From Egibacteraceae bacterium (GTDB lineage Bacteria; Actinomycetota; Nitriliruptoria; Euzebyales; Egibacteraceae), in assembly GCA_030446745.1 (NCBI GenBank), contig JAUJMS010000008.1, positions 32,618 through 96,617 on the forward strand: a stretch of 64,000 bases of DNA, in the 5' to 3' direction. The notes beneath the pieces were generated by a model. The model was not told where the DNA came from. It ran no database searches and saw only the letters and a list, made by a program, of their open reading frames with translations. The translations under genes and the position numbers were made by a program. This document shows, piece after piece, positions 16,795-25,193 of this stretch (position 1 is its first letter; the number at the start of each line of letters is the position of its first letter).

Positions 16795-17358
16795 TCAGTT
16801 GCGCGTCGGGTCCTCGCACGCAGCGGTGTACAGGCCGCCCTGGCGCCGCACGACGGCCAGCCACAGGCCGGCCGGGTCGTCACTGAAGGCGTCGTCGCGG
16901 CGGGCGTCGAACACGAACCACCCACCCGCGGCGACCTCCGCCTCGAGCTGGCCGGCGCCCCAGCCGGCGTAGCCGGCGAAGACCCGCACGGTGCCGGGGC
17001 GGTAGTCGCCCGCGCCGAGGTCGACCGCGGCGACCCCAGGCAGGATGGCGCCATCGTCGCCGGCCGGGCGGTCGACGCGCGCGAGCGCGATGACCGCATC
17101 GCGCTGGACCGGTCCGCCGGAGAACACGACCGGCGGCGGCGCGACCGTGCCGAGCCATGCAGGCAGCGCCGTCCGCACGGCGATGTCGCTCGGGCGGTTC
17201 ACGACCACGCCGACCGCGCCTTCGTTCCCGTGGTCGAGCAGCAGGATGACCGTCGACGCAAAGTTGGGGTCGACCAACGCGGGTGTGGCCACCAGCAGTC
17301 GCCCGCGGCGCACGGGACGGTTTGCGCCGCCGCGCCGTGGCGTTGCTGCCGCTGTCAT
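16795..17358 (-). CDS. yqgE: YqgE/AlgH family protein (DUF179)
   Basis: 187 aa. Family signature: RGRLLVATPALVDPNFASTVILLLDHGNEGAVGVVVNRPS, FSGGPVQRDAVIALAR, and YAGWGAGQLEAEVAAGGWFVF. The biochemical role of this family is not established; AlgH was tied to alginate regulation in Pseudomonas. ATG 17358 gives the usual start; the same frame is open to 17436 but upstream residues look non-coding. Confidence 0.9.
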   Translation of the reverse strand: MTAAATPRRGGANRPVRRGRLLVATPALVDPNFASTVILLLDHGNEGAVGVVVNRPSDIAVRTALPAWLGTVAPPPVVFSGGPVQRDAVIALARVDRPAGDDGAILPGVAAVDLGAGDYRPGTVRVFAGYAGWGAGQLEAEVAAGGWFVFDARRDDAFSDDPAGLWLAVVRRQGGLYTAACEDPTRN

Positions 17359-17536
17359 CCAGTCCCCCCGTTCGGATGCCGCCGCCGGCTCGCACCGACC
17401 GTCGCACCGCGTCCTCCGCCGCCATGGTGCCACCACGCGGCGTCGCCCTGGCGGCCGCGGCTGCGGCGCCGACCCAGCGGCCTGTGCACCGCCGCGTTAG
17501 GGTCGGCGTCAGCGTCTCCCGCTGGAAAGGTCTGTC

Positions 17537-18121
17537 GTGTCGCCGCTGCTGCGCACCGTCGTCGTCCTCGCGATGGTCGCTCCCGCGTGCGGGGGCGACC
17601 CGTCGACGGTCGCGACGCCGCCACCCGGCGTGACGGCGTCGCCGTCGACGGCCGCCGGCACGACGACGGAGCCCCCGGTCGCCGGCGACGCGGCCTGCGG
17701 CCCGGTGGAGTCGGTGCCGCGGCAGGGCGGCGAGCACCTCATCGGCGACCAGCAGCCGCCAGTGCCCTACAACTCGACCCCGCCCACGTCGGGCTGGCAC
17801 AGCTCCGGCGCCGTGAAGTTCGGGGTGCAGCCGCCCGGCAAGCCGCTCAGCGAGCCGGAGCAGGTCAGCGTGCTCGAGGCCGGCGGCGTCGTCGTGTCCT
17901 ACGCCGGCCTGTCTCGCGCCGAGCGGCGCGCGCTGGCCGAGCTGGTGCGCGGCAAGCTCGCCGACCGCGTCGCGGTGACCGCCTACGACGCGCTGCCGGC
18001 CGGATCGGTCGCGCTGACGGCCTGGGGGCGCGTGCAACGCTGCGACGGCGTGGACGTCGCGGCGGTGCGGGAGTTCTTCAAGGCCCACCTCGGCACGCCG
18101 AAGAGCGGCGCCGACCACTGA
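17537..18121 (+). CDS. DUF3105 family lipoprotein/exported protein
   Basis: 194 aa from GTG 17537, behind GGAAAGG. N-terminus MSPLLRTVVVLAMVAPACGG looks like a lipoprotein signal (APAC). A Thr/Pro-rich linker follows to about residue 45. The DUF3105 hallmark is VPYNSTPPTSGWHSSGAV (family YNSxPPTSGxH), then LEAGGVVVSYAG and a helical region with RCDGVDVAAVREFFKAH. Function unknown. Its stop codon abuts the Zur-box-like site of the zinc operon. Confidence 0.82.
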   Translation: MSPLLRTVVVLAMVAPACGGDPSTVATPPPGVTASPSTAAGTTTEPPVAGDAACGPVESVPRQGGEHLIGDQQPPVPYNSTPPTSGWHSSGAVKFGVQPPGKPLSEPEQVSVLEAGGVVVSYAGLSRAERRALAELVRGKLADRVAVTAYDALPAGSVALTAWGRVQRCDGVDVAAVREFFKAHLGTPKSGADH

Positions 18122-18150
18122 TGGAAATGATTGTCACCAGCGGATAGGCT
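18122..18150 (+). promoter_or_regulatory. Zur-box-like operator and promoter of the znu operon
   Basis: TGGAAATGATTGTCA at 18122-18136 is close to the actinobacterial Zur palindrome TGAAAATGATTTTCA (7-1-7 arrangement). It is the most AT-rich stretch nearby. A possible -10 (TAGGCT) follows at 18145-18150. It sits 45 bp before the first gene of an operon that ends with a Fur-family regulator gene, so zinc-dependent autorepression is likely. Confidence 0.7.
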
Positions 18151-18180
18151 CTGCGGCGCCGCCGTCCGTTGGAGCCGTCG

Positions 18181-19080
18181 ATGTCGCGTCTTGCCGTTGC
18201 CCTGCTCGTCGTGGCGCTCAGCGGTTGCGTCGAGGCCGGGGCGGCGCGCGGTCGTGACGGCGTCGAGGCCGTTGCCACGGTGTTCCCGCTGGCGTGGATC
18301 GCCGAAGAGATCGCACCGGAGTCGGCGGTCACCTACCTGGGCACCCGCGGGCAGGACCCCCACGACCTCGAGCTGACGCCGCAGCAGCGTGCGCTGGTGG
18401 AACGGGCGGGCGTCGTGGCGTACCTCGGCGACATCGGATTCCAGCCGTCGGTCGAGGCGGCGATCCCCGCGGCGGCCGGCGAGGTTGTCCCCGTCACCGA
18501 CGTCGTCGACGCCGGCGACCTGCTGCCCGTGCCGGGCGGCGACGCCGGCGCGGTGGATCCCCACGTCTGGTTCGACGCCGGCCTGATGGCCCCGGTCGCG
18601 CAACGGCTCGGCGACGCCTTCGCCGCCGCTGACCCCGCCGGCGCCGCGGCGTACCGCGACAACGCCGCGCGCGTCGCCGCCACGTTGCGCCGCCTCGACG
18701 CCGACGTCGACGCGGTGCTCGGCGACTGCCGCTTCGACACGGTCGTCGTCAGCCACGCCGCGTACGCGTACCTGCTCGAGCCCCACGGCATCACGCAGGA
18801 GGGCGTGTCCGGACCCGGTGGGCACGCCGGCGCGTCGCCGCAGCGTGTCGCCGAGCTCGCCGCCACCATCGCGCAGGCGGGAATCCCGGCGGTGCTCAGC
18901 GAACCGGTGGAGGGCCGGCGCGACGCCGAGGCCGTCGCCCGAGAGGCGGGGGTCGACATCATCGAGATCCTGTCGCTCGACGTGGTCGACGAGGAGCGCG
19001 CGGCGCGCGGCTACCCCGACCTGCTGCGCGAGCAGGCGCAGGCCGCCGCCCGCGCCGCCGGCTGTGCGGGCGCCCCGTGA
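18181..19080 (+). CDS. znuA: Zinc ABC transporter substrate-binding lipoprotein (ZnuA-like)
   Basis: 299 aa from ATG 18181. Signal and lipobox: MSRLAVALLVVALSGCV. Cluster A-1 binding-protein features: ATVFPLAWIAEEIAPE, DPHDLELTPQQ, metal-site DPHVWFD, SHAAYAYLLEPHGI, and SEPVEGRRDAEAVAREAGVDIIEI. There is no His-rich loop of the kind seen in proteobacterial ZnuA. Zinc is inferred from the operator and the zur gene; manganese uptake is the alternative. An upstream ATG at 18169 is less likely because it is close to the -10. Confidence 0.88.
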   Translation: MSRLAVALLVVALSGCVEAGAARGRDGVEAVATVFPLAWIAEEIAPESAVTYLGTRGQDPHDLELTPQQRALVERAGVVAYLGDIGFQPSVEAAIPAAAGEVVPVTDVVDAGDLLPVPGGDAGAVDPHVWFDAGLMAPVAQRLGDAFAAADPAGAAAYRDNAARVAATLRRLDADVDAVLGDCRFDTVVVSHAAYAYLLEPHGITQEGVSGPGGHAGASPQRVAELAATIAQAGIPAVLSEPVEGRRDAEAVAREAGVDIIEILSLDVVDEERAARGYPDLLREQAQAAARAAGCAGAP

Positions 19081-19784
19081 CCGCCGCGGTCGCGCTCGAG
19101 CTGGACGCCGTCGGCTTCGGCTACGGCCGCGACGCGGTCCTGCACGACGCCGACCTGCGGGTGCGAGAGGGTGAACTCGTCGCCGTCGTCGGCGCGAACG
19201 GCGCCGGCAAGACGACGATGCTCAAGCTCGCGCTGGGGCTGCTTGCCCCCACGTCCGGGGTCGTCCGGCTGTTCGGCACCCCGGTCGCGTCCTTCCGCGA
19301 CTGGCAGCGGGTCGGCTACGTGCCGCAGCGCGCGGCCGCGGCGTCGGTGCTGCCGGTCAGCGTCGATGAGGTCGTGCGCAGCGGCCTTGCGGGCGCGCTG
19401 GGGCTGTGGCGGCGCCCCGACGCGGCGCAGCGCGCCCGCATCGCCCACGTGCTCGACCTCCTCGGTCTGGCCGCCGTGCGCGCGGCGCCCGTCGCCACGT
19501 TGTCCGGTGGCCAGCAACAGCGTGCGCTCATCGCTCGGGCGCTGGTCACCGCGCCACGGCTGCTCGTGCTCGACGAGCCGACCACCGGGGTCGACGCCGC
19601 CGCGCGCGCGACGCTGCGCGCGTCGCTCGAGCATCTCGTGCACGACGAGCACGTCGCGGTCGTCTACAGCAGCCACGACCCGCACGCCCTGCGCGGGCTG
19701 GCCGACCGCGTCGTCGAGGTGCGCGACGGCGGCCTGCACGACGTCGCCCCGGCGGCGGCTCCGGCGCCCGGCGGCGGGCGCTGA
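19077..19784 (+). CDS. znuC: Zinc ABC transporter ATP-binding protein
   Basis: 235 aa. Walker A GANGAGKTT (~40-48), Q-loop VGYVPQRAAA, signature [15 protein letters not shown], Walker B LLVLDEPTTGVD, H-loop VYSSHDPHALRG. GTG 19077 overlaps the znuA stop (GTGA). The C-terminal ~15 residues are Ala/Pro/Gly-rich. Confidence 0.92.
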   Translation: MTAAVALELDAVGFGYGRDAVLHDADLRVREGELVAVVGANGAGKTTMLKLALGLLAPTSGVVRLFGTPVASFRDWQRVGYVPQRAAAASVLPVSVDEVVRSGLAGALGLWRRPDAAQRARIAHVLDLLGLAAVRAAPVATLSGGQQQRALIARALVTAPRLLVLDEPTTGVDAAARATLRASLEHLVHDEHVAVVYSSHDPHALRGLADRVVEVRDGGLHDVAPAAAPAPGGGR

Positions 19785-19785
19785 C

Positions 19786-20613
19786 ATGGACGTGCTCACC
19801 CTTGGGTTCATGCAGCGGGCGCTGGTGGCGTGCGTCGTCGTGTCCGCGGTCGCCCCGCTGGTCGGCACCTTCGTCGTCCAGCGCGGCCAGAGCCTGACCG
19901 GCGACGGCATGGGCCACGTCGCGTTCGCCGGCGTGGGGCTCGCCTTCCTTGTCGGCGTCGCGCCGCTGGTCGGGGCGCTCGCCCTCACCGTGCTCGCGGC
20001 GCTGGCGCTGTACCGCACGGAGCGCAGCGGCCTGGCGGGCGACCTGTCGCTCGCGCTGGTCTTCTACGGCGGCATCGCCGCCGGCTACCTGTTCGCGACG
20101 CGGTCCGGCGGCGGGCTCAACGCGGTGCTCGGGCTGCTCTTCGGCAGCGCGCTCGACCTGACCTGGGGGCAGGTGGCCGCCGTGGTGGCGCTCGCGCTCG
20201 TCGTGCTCGTCGCCGTCGTCGCGCTGTACGGGCCGCTCGTGGCGCTCGCGTTCGACGAGTCCGCCGCCCGCGTCGCCGGCGTGCCCGTCGACGGGCTGGT
20301 GTTGACCTTGACGCTCGTCGTGGCGCTCGTCGTCGTCGGCGGCATGTACGCGTTGGGACTGCTGCTCGTCTCCGCGATGATGGTGATTCCCGTCGCCGCC
20401 GCCGCGCAGGTCGCGACGAGCTACCGCGCCACTATGCGGCTGGCCGCCGCCATCGGCGCCGGCAGCGCGGCAGTCGGGTTGCTCGCCGCCTACGCCGGCG
20501 ACGCCACGCCGGCATCGTCGATCGTGCTCGTCGCGATCGGCTGCTACGTCGTCGCGACGGTCGTGCGGGCGCGCCGCCGGCGCCCGCGCGCCGCCGGGTC
20601 GGTGGCCTCGTGA
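19786..20613 (+). CDS. znuB: Zinc ABC transporter permease (ABC-3 family)
   Basis: 275 aa with about eight hydrophobic helices. ABC-3 hallmarks: VSAVAPLVGTFVVQRGQSLTGDGMGHVAFAGVGLAFL near the N-terminus, and ALAFDESAARVAGVPVDGLVL in the cytoplasmic coupling loop, then YALGLLLVSAMMVIPVAAAAQ. ATG 19786 is one base past the znuC stop. The C-terminus is Arg-rich ([10 protein letters not shown]). Confidence 0.92.
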   Translation: MDVLTLGFMQRALVACVVVSAVAPLVGTFVVQRGQSLTGDGMGHVAFAGVGLAFLVGVAPLVGALALTVLAALALYRTERSGLAGDLSLALVFYGGIAAGYLFATRSGGGLNAVLGLLFGSALDLTWGQVAAVVALALVVLVAVVALYGPLVALAFDESAARVAGVPVDGLVLTLTLVVALVVVGGMYALGLLLVSAMMVIPVAAAAQVATSYRATMRLAAAIGAGSAAVGLLAAYAGDATPASSIVLVAIGCYVVATVVRARRRRPRAAGSVAS

Positions 20614-21023
20614 GCCCCGACGACGCGCTGCGCACGGCGGGTCTGCGCGCGACGCGGCAGCGGCGCAGCGTCCTCGCGTCGCTGCGCCAGCGGCCCGACG
20701 CCGTGACGGCCCAGGACCTGCACGCCGAGCTGCGCCGCGCCGGGGAGCCGGTCGGACTGACGACGGTCTACCGGACGCTGACGGCGCTCGCCGACGCGGG
20801 GCTGCTCGACGTCCTGCCGCGCGACGGCGAGCAGGCGTTCCGCCGCTGCGGCGACGTCCACCACCACCACCTCGTGTGCGAGACCTGCAACCGCGTCGAG
20901 GAGCTGTCCGCCGACGAGGTCGAGCGCTGGGTGTCCGACGCCGCGGCGCGCCACGGCTTCGCCGTCACCGGTCACCGCGCCGACATCTTCGGCATCTGCG
21001 CCGCCTGCCGCGCCGGCGTCTGA
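20610..21023 (+). CDS. zur: Fur-family transcriptional regulator, probably Zur
   Basis: 137 aa. N-terminal winged helix: TAGLRATRQRRSVLASLRQRPDAVTAQDLHAELRR, GLTTVYRTLTALADAGLLDVL. Dimerisation/metal domain: GDVHHHHLVCETCNRVEEL (HHHHLxCxxC, structural zinc CxxC) and the second CxxC ICAACRAGV at the C-terminus. GTG 20610 overlaps the znuB stop. Its place at the end of a zinc-uptake operon with a Zur-like box upstream supports Zur over Fur or PerR. Confidence 0.9.
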   Translation: MSPDDALRTAGLRATRQRRSVLASLRQRPDAVTAQDLHAELRRAGEPVGLTTVYRTLTALADAGLLDVLPRDGEQAFRRCGDVHHHHLVCETCNRVEELSADEVERWVSDAAARHGFAVTGHRADIFGICAACRAGV

Positions 21024-21052
21024 GTCGCTGCGGGTTTCCCGAGGGGCGCGGG

Positions 21053-21604
21053 TCAGCGCGCCAACAACTCGGCGACGTCCACGGTCAGTCCGGGCAGGGC
21101 CGTCACGGCCAACGTCGCGCCGGGCTCGACGAGTGCGGGCGTCGGGTAGGCGTCGCCTGACAGCCGGTGCACCTCGACCCGGTCGGCGACGGGATCGACG
21201 ATCCAGTACTCGGGCACGCCGTGGCGGGCGTAGAGCGCGCGCTTGCGCACGCGGTCGCGGCGCGGGTCGGACAGCACCTCGACGAGCAGCGTGGGGGCGC
21301 CCTTGATGTTCGCCTCGCCGACGATATCCGCGTCCGCGTCGGCGACGACGACGAGGTCCGGTTCGACGACCGCGAGCGGGTCGAGCGACAAGACGACGTC
21401 AAGCGGGGCGACGAAGACCTGACCCCCGCCATGGCGGCGCACGTGGTTGGCGAAGGCCAGGTAGAGCCGACCGACGAGCACCTGGTGGCGGGTGTTCGGC
21501 GCCGGCGTTCTGTGGCACTCCTCGTCGAAGACCTCCCACCGGCCCTCGTCGGGCAGCACGACGAAGTCGTCCCAGGTCAAGCGCCGCCGGTTCGTGACCG
21601 CCAT
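21053..21604 (-). CDS. Uma2-family putative endonuclease (DUF820)
   Basis: 183 aa with a PD-(D/E)xK-type core: VVEPDLVVVADADAD (Asp), PTLLVEVLSDPRRDR (Glu-x-hydrophobic...), RKRALYARHGVPEYWIVDP. The N-terminus MAVTNRRRLTWDDFVVLPDEGRWEVFDEE is typical. These genes are common in cyanobacteria and actinobacteria; role unknown. Convergent with zur, 30 bp apart. Confidence 0.85.
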   Translation of the reverse strand: MAVTNRRRLTWDDFVVLPDEGRWEVFDEECHRTPAPNTRHQVLVGRLYLAFANHVRRHGGGQVFVAPLDVVLSLDPLAVVEPDLVVVADADADIVGEANIKGAPTLLVEVLSDPRRDRVRKRALYARHGVPEYWIVDPVADRVEVHRLSGDAYPTPALVEPGATLAVTALPGLTVDVAELLAR

Positions 21605-21653
21605 GGCGCAACCGTACCCGTCGTGCGCAGCGGCGACGTCGTGCCGTGGGCGC

Positions 21654-22118
21654 CTACGACGCCGGACCGAAATCCCAGCGGGTGACCGACGTCGGGTACT
21701 CGTCCCAGCCGAAGGCGGTCGTGGGACGCAGCGCCCACACCGGCGTGCCGTGGCGCATGCCGTACTTCGCCTCGTAGGCGTCGTCGATGCGGCGCAGCAG
21801 CTCGGCGTCGGCGTCGTCGGCGGTCAGCTTCTCGACGGTGCCCTCGACGATGACGACCTCGTCGCCGCTCTCCAGATGCACGGTCACGTGCGGGTTGGCC
21901 GCGAGGTTGCGCGCCTTGCGCGTCGACGCCCCGCCGCCGTGAAACAGCGTGTCGTCGACGACGACGCCCCACACCGGAACGGCGTGTGGGCGACCGTCCG
22001 GCCGCGTGGTGCAGACCCAGTAGTTGCGCGCGGCGGCGAGCCGGTCAGCGGCGAACCGCCACGGCAGCAACCCCTCGGCGGTCTTTGGGATGCCATAGCC
22101 GGCGATTGCGGGACGCAC
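21654..22118 (-). CDS. Pyridoxamine 5'-phosphate oxidase-family FMN/F420-binding protein
   Basis: 154 aa split-barrel protein: AARNYWVCTTRPDGRPHAVPVWGVVVDDTLFHGGGASTRKARNLAANPHVTVHLESGDEVVIVEG. This is the actinobacterial PPOX/FDOR type, which binds FMN or F420 and reduces small molecules; the substrate is unknown. The start is uncertain; GTG 22118 (VRPAIAGYG) matches the usual N-terminus, but the frame stays open further upstream. Downstream of a small membrane protein gene on the same strand. Confidence 0.8.
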   Translation of the reverse strand: MRPAIAGYGIPKTAEGLLPWRFAADRLAAARNYWVCTTRPDGRPHAVPVWGVVVDDTLFHGGGASTRKARNLAANPHVTVHLESGDEVVIVEGTVEKLTADDADAELLRRIDDAYEAKYGMRHGTPVWALRPTTAFGWDEYPTSVTRWDFGPAS

Positions 22119-22150
22119 CGGGCGCGGGTCGCCCGCGCCCGTACCGGCCG

Positions 22151-22330
22151 TTACAGCACCGCCCCGCTGAAGAAGATCACCCAGGCGACCGCGAGCAACG
22201 CGACGACGGCACCCGCGATGACGATCGGTTTGACGTTGCGCGTCGCCGGCCCGGCCGCGCGCGTGCCGCGCGGCGCCCCGGGGTCGTGCGTGCCGTCCGG
22301 GTCGCGCTCTCGTGGCTGGTTCGCCCCCAC
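22151..22330 (-). CDS. Small single-pass membrane protein, unknown
   Basis: 59 aa from GTG 22330 with a strong AGGAGGG eight bases upstream. The first ~32 residues are charged and Pro/Gly-rich (RERDPDGTHDPGAPRG); residues ~35-58 form one membrane helix (PIVIAGAVVALLAVAWVIFFSGAVL) that runs to the C-terminus. Tail-anchored topology with the N-terminus in the cytosol is likely. I do not recognise the family. Probably co-transcribed with the FMN protein gene. Confidence 0.6.
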   Translation of the reverse strand: MGANQPRERDPDGTHDPGAPRGTRAAGPATRNVKPIVIAGAVVALLAVAWVIFFSGAVL

Positions 22331-22518
22331 AGACCCTCCTGTCGTCGCCGGAGCACCGAGATACCCCCCGCCCGCGCGACCTAGCCGTCACGGGGCGCCG
22401 GTTGCGGTCACCAGCGGCCCCAGACAGGTGATGCGCCCCCCGCCGTCGAACCAACAGGTGTCCGCTACCCGTGCCGCTCGGGGCGACAACCGCCGCACAC
22501 ACTTCAGGAGCACCACCG

Positions 22519-23769
22519 ATGCGTTCGAGGCACACGAGGGTCGCCGTGGCGCTGGTCGTAGGACTGGTCGCCACGCTGCTGACCGCCCCGAGCTTCGCGG
22601 GGTCCGGCGCCGGCACCACGGCGTCGCGCGCAGCCGTCGAGACGGCGCTGGACTACCTTCGCCGCAGCGCGCCGGAGCTCGGTCTGCGCGCCGACGACGT
22701 CGCCGAGGTCCGCATCACCGACGCCTACCGCTCGGCGAGCAGCGGCGCCACCCACGTCTACCTGCGCCAGGTCCACCGCGGCCTGGACGTCACCGACGCG
22801 ACGATGACCGTCAACGTCGCCCGGGACGGCAGCATCCTGCACACCGGCTCGCGCTTCGTCAGCGACCTCGCGTCGCGCGTCTCCGGCAGGCGGTGCCCGG
22901 ACCGGTCAAGGCGGTGCGCGCGGCGGCACGCCAGCTCGACGTCGGGGCGGTCAGCGACCTTCGGGTCCTGCGCAGCGCTGACGGGCCGGCCCGCGAGACG
23001 CTGCTGTCCGACGGCGGCGTGTCGACCGGACCGATCCCGGCCAAGCTCGTCTACCAGTCGCTCGACGACGGCACCGCGCGCCTCGCGTGGAACCTTCAGA
23101 TCGACCTGCCGTCCGGCCTGCACTGATGGGACGCGAGCGTCGACGCCCAGACCGGCGAGCTGCTCACCTCCTACGACCTCGTGGTGCGCGAGAAGGCCGA
23201 GGACACCGCCGCCGCGATCGCCCGCCCGCAACGAGGAGCAGATGGGCGAGGGTTGGAGCGACTGGCTGGCCATCGCGCTCACCGCGCGACCCGGCGACAC
23301 CGGCGAGCAGGCGCGCGGCATCGGCACGTACGTCCTCTACCAACCGGACCGCAGCGCCAAGGGCATCCGGCCGAAGCCGTACTCGACGAACAAGCGGATC
23401 AACAACGCCACGTACAACTCGATCAAGTCGGAGGCCATCCCGCACGGCGTCGGCTACGTCTGGGCGACGATGCTCAACGAGGTCTACTGGGGCCTGGTCG
23501 CCGACGACGGGTTCAACCCCGACGTCTACGACCACTGCTCGACCGGGGGCAACAACCTCGCGATCCAGCTCGTGATGGACGGCATGAAGATGCAGCCGTG
23601 CAGCCCCGGCTTCGTCGACGGGCGCGACGCGATCCTCGCCGCCGACGTCGCCCTGACCGGAGGTGCCAACAAGTGCACCGTCTGGAACGCCTTCGCCAAG
23701 CGCGAGCTCGGCTTCGGCGCGAGCCAGGGCGACAGCAAGAGCCGCAGCGACGGCACCCAGTCACTGAGC
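22519..23769 (+). pseudogene. Decayed M36 (fungalysin-like) secreted metalloprotease
   Basis: ATG 22519 follows AGGAG. The first ~120 codons give a signal peptide (MRSRHTRVAVALVVGLVATLLTAPSFAG) and an FTP propeptide domain (YLRQVHRGLDVTDATMTVNVARDGSILHTG). At ~22890 coding moves to another frame (AVPGPVKAVRAAARQLD...LVYQSLDDGTARLAWNLQI). In that frame TGA at 23124 stands where the family has Trp (LH-stop-WDASVDAQTGE). At ~23222 the frame returns but a large part of the catalytic domain, including the HExxH zinc motif, is missing; coding resumes at NEEQMGEGWSDWLA, which holds the third zinc ligand. The M36 C-terminal region (PHGVGYVWATMLNEVYWGL, NNLAIQLVMDGMK) is intact. Two frame breaks, a nonsense codon and a deletion make it non-functional unless the sequence is wrong. 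Confidence 0.75.
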
Positions 23770-23790
23770 ACTGCTAGTCCCCCCACAACC

Positions 23791-23847
23791 CCGGAGCCTT
23801 GTCACCGACGGCACCCAGAGCGCAACACCGGTGACAAGACCCGGGGT
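23791..23847. repeat. Dispersed intergenic hairpin repeat, copy C (inverted)
   Basis: Third copy, on the opposite strand from A and B. Read in reverse it gives TTGTCACCGGTGTTGCGCTC then TGGGTGCCGTCGGTGACAAG, almost the same as copy A at 2371. Outer CCGGAG/CCCGGGG flanks are kept. It follows the remains of the M36 protease gene and precedes the RTX-type gene. Confidence 0.7.
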
Positions 23848-23926
23848 GGGCGCCGGGATTTGCCTCGCTGCTGGGGCGCGCTTTGCTCTCCGCTTACCTC
23901 CCGTGTGCGGTACTGGCGTCGAGATC

Positions 23927-23955
23927 ACGACCGAAGGTCAACAACCGAAGGTCAA
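23927..23955 (+). repeat. Direct tandem repeat upstream of the RTX-type gene
   Basis: ACCGAAGGTCAACA occurs twice head to tail (23930-23942 and 23943-23956 approximately), ending directly before the ATG at 23959. It could be a regulator half-site pair or simple slippage; it replaces a clear ribosome-binding site. Confidence 0.5.
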
Positions 23956-23958
23956 CAG

Positions 23959-25128
23959 ATGAGATGCCTGCACCGTGCGACACCGTTGGCTGTGGCCGCC
24001 GCCTTGCTGCTGACGGCGGCGCCGGCCCACGCCGCTGACCAGCTGTGCGCCGGTCGGGTCGCGACGATCGTCGGCACCGCCGAGGACGACCGGCTGGTCG
24101 GCACCGACCGCAACGACGTCATCGTCGGGCTCGGCGGCCACGACCGCATCAGGGGCGCCGGAGGCGACGACGTCGTGTGCGGTGGAGACGGCTTTGACCG
24201 GATGTTCGGCGGCGACGGCGACGACACGCTCATCGGCGGGGCCGGCGGCGACTCGCTGCTGGCCGGTGCCGGCAGCGACCACCTCGTCGGTGACGACGGG
24301 CGGGACGGGATGTGGGGCCGCACGGGCGCGGACCGCCTCGACGGCGGTGCCGACAGCGACTCGCTGTACGGCGGCAGCGACGACGACGTCTTGATCGGGG
24401 GCGCGAACACCCCGTGCACCACGCCGTTGTGCAGGAAGTTCCCCGACACCGAACGGCTCGCCGGCGGTCCGGGCGACGATCGTCTCGACGGCGGCGACGG
24501 CGTCGACATCGCTCGACGGTGGGGCGGGCTGCCGGTGACCATCGACCTGGAGGCCGGCACCGCCACGACCGCCGCGCATGCCGACGTGCTGCTCGGCATC
24601 GAGAACGCCATGGGGACCTCCCACGACGACGTGATCACCGGCACGGACGGCGACAACTTCATCAACGGCCTCGACGGCGACGACACCATCACCGGTGCCG
24701 GCGGTACCGACCACCTACGCGGTCGTGTAGGCGCGGATGCCATCTCCGGCGGCGGCGGCGCCGACTTCGTTCGCGGCGGCAGAGACGACGACACCCTCCG
24801 CGGCGACACCGGGAACGACCGCGTCGTCGGTTCTCCCGGCGAGGACGCTGTGGCCGGGGGCGCTGGCAACGACACCCTGTTCGGAGGTAGCGGGCCGGAC
24901 ACGGTCAACGGCGACGACGGCGACGACCGGCTGGTCGGGAGAGCGGAGAACGACACACTGACCGGCGGCGCCGGCACCGACAGCGCCGACGGTGGCACCA
25001 ACGACCTGTTCCCCTCCGATGAAGGCTACGCGGGCCACCCGCTGGAGCCCGACCGCCTCATCGAGCACGACACCTGCGCGGCCGAGACCGTCAAGAACTG
25101 CGAGGAGCAGACGCCCGACGCCAGCTGA
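23959..25128 (+). CDS. Secreted RTX-type calcium-binding repeat protein
   Basis: 389 aa. Signal peptide MRCLHRATPLAVAAALLLTAAPAHA-ADQ. From ~residue 40 to 345 it is built of nonapeptide GGxGxDxLx-type repeats (GGDGDDTLIGG, GGADSDSLYGG, GGAGNDTLFGG and others), which fold into a calcium-bound beta-roll. A non-repeat insert lies near residues 150-170 (NTPCTTPLCRKFPDTERL) and a peptidase-M10-C-like stretch near ITGTDGDNFINGLDGDD. The C-terminal Cys pair (HDTCAAETVKNCEEQ) may form a disulfide. No enzymatic domain is seen. The reading frame is open upstream into the decayed protease, but ATG 23959 with its signal peptide is the clear start. Confidence 0.85.
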   Translation: MRCLHRATPLAVAAALLLTAAPAHAADQLCAGRVATIVGTAEDDRLVGTDRNDVIVGLGGHDRIRGAGGDDVVCGGDGFDRMFGGDGDDTLIGGAGGDSLLAGAGSDHLVGDDGRDGMWGRTGADRLDGGADSDSLYGGSDDDVLIGGANTPCTTPLCRKFPDTERLAGGPGDDRLDGGDGVDIARRWGGLPVTIDLEAGTATTAAHADVLLGIENAMGTSHDDVITGTDGDNFINGLDGDDTITGAGGTDHLRGRVGADAISGGGGADFVRGGRDDDTLRGDTGNDRVVGSPGEDAVAGGAGNDTLFGGSGPDTVNGDDGDDRLVGRAENDTLTGGAGTDSADGGTNDLFPSDEGYAGHPLEPDRLIEHDTCAAETVKNCEEQTPDAS

Positions 25129-25193
25129 GGTCCGTGCCCGGTCGTCCACCGCGATGCCGATGGTCGCCGGGTGCTGGCCGTAAGGTCCGCGGC

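Noticed and set aside
22471..25128. A single 885-codon frame joining protease and RTX repeats
   Set aside because: The middle part (22890-23220) is a wrong frame of the protease, and the RTX part has its own signal peptide. Treated as a pseudogene plus a separate gene.
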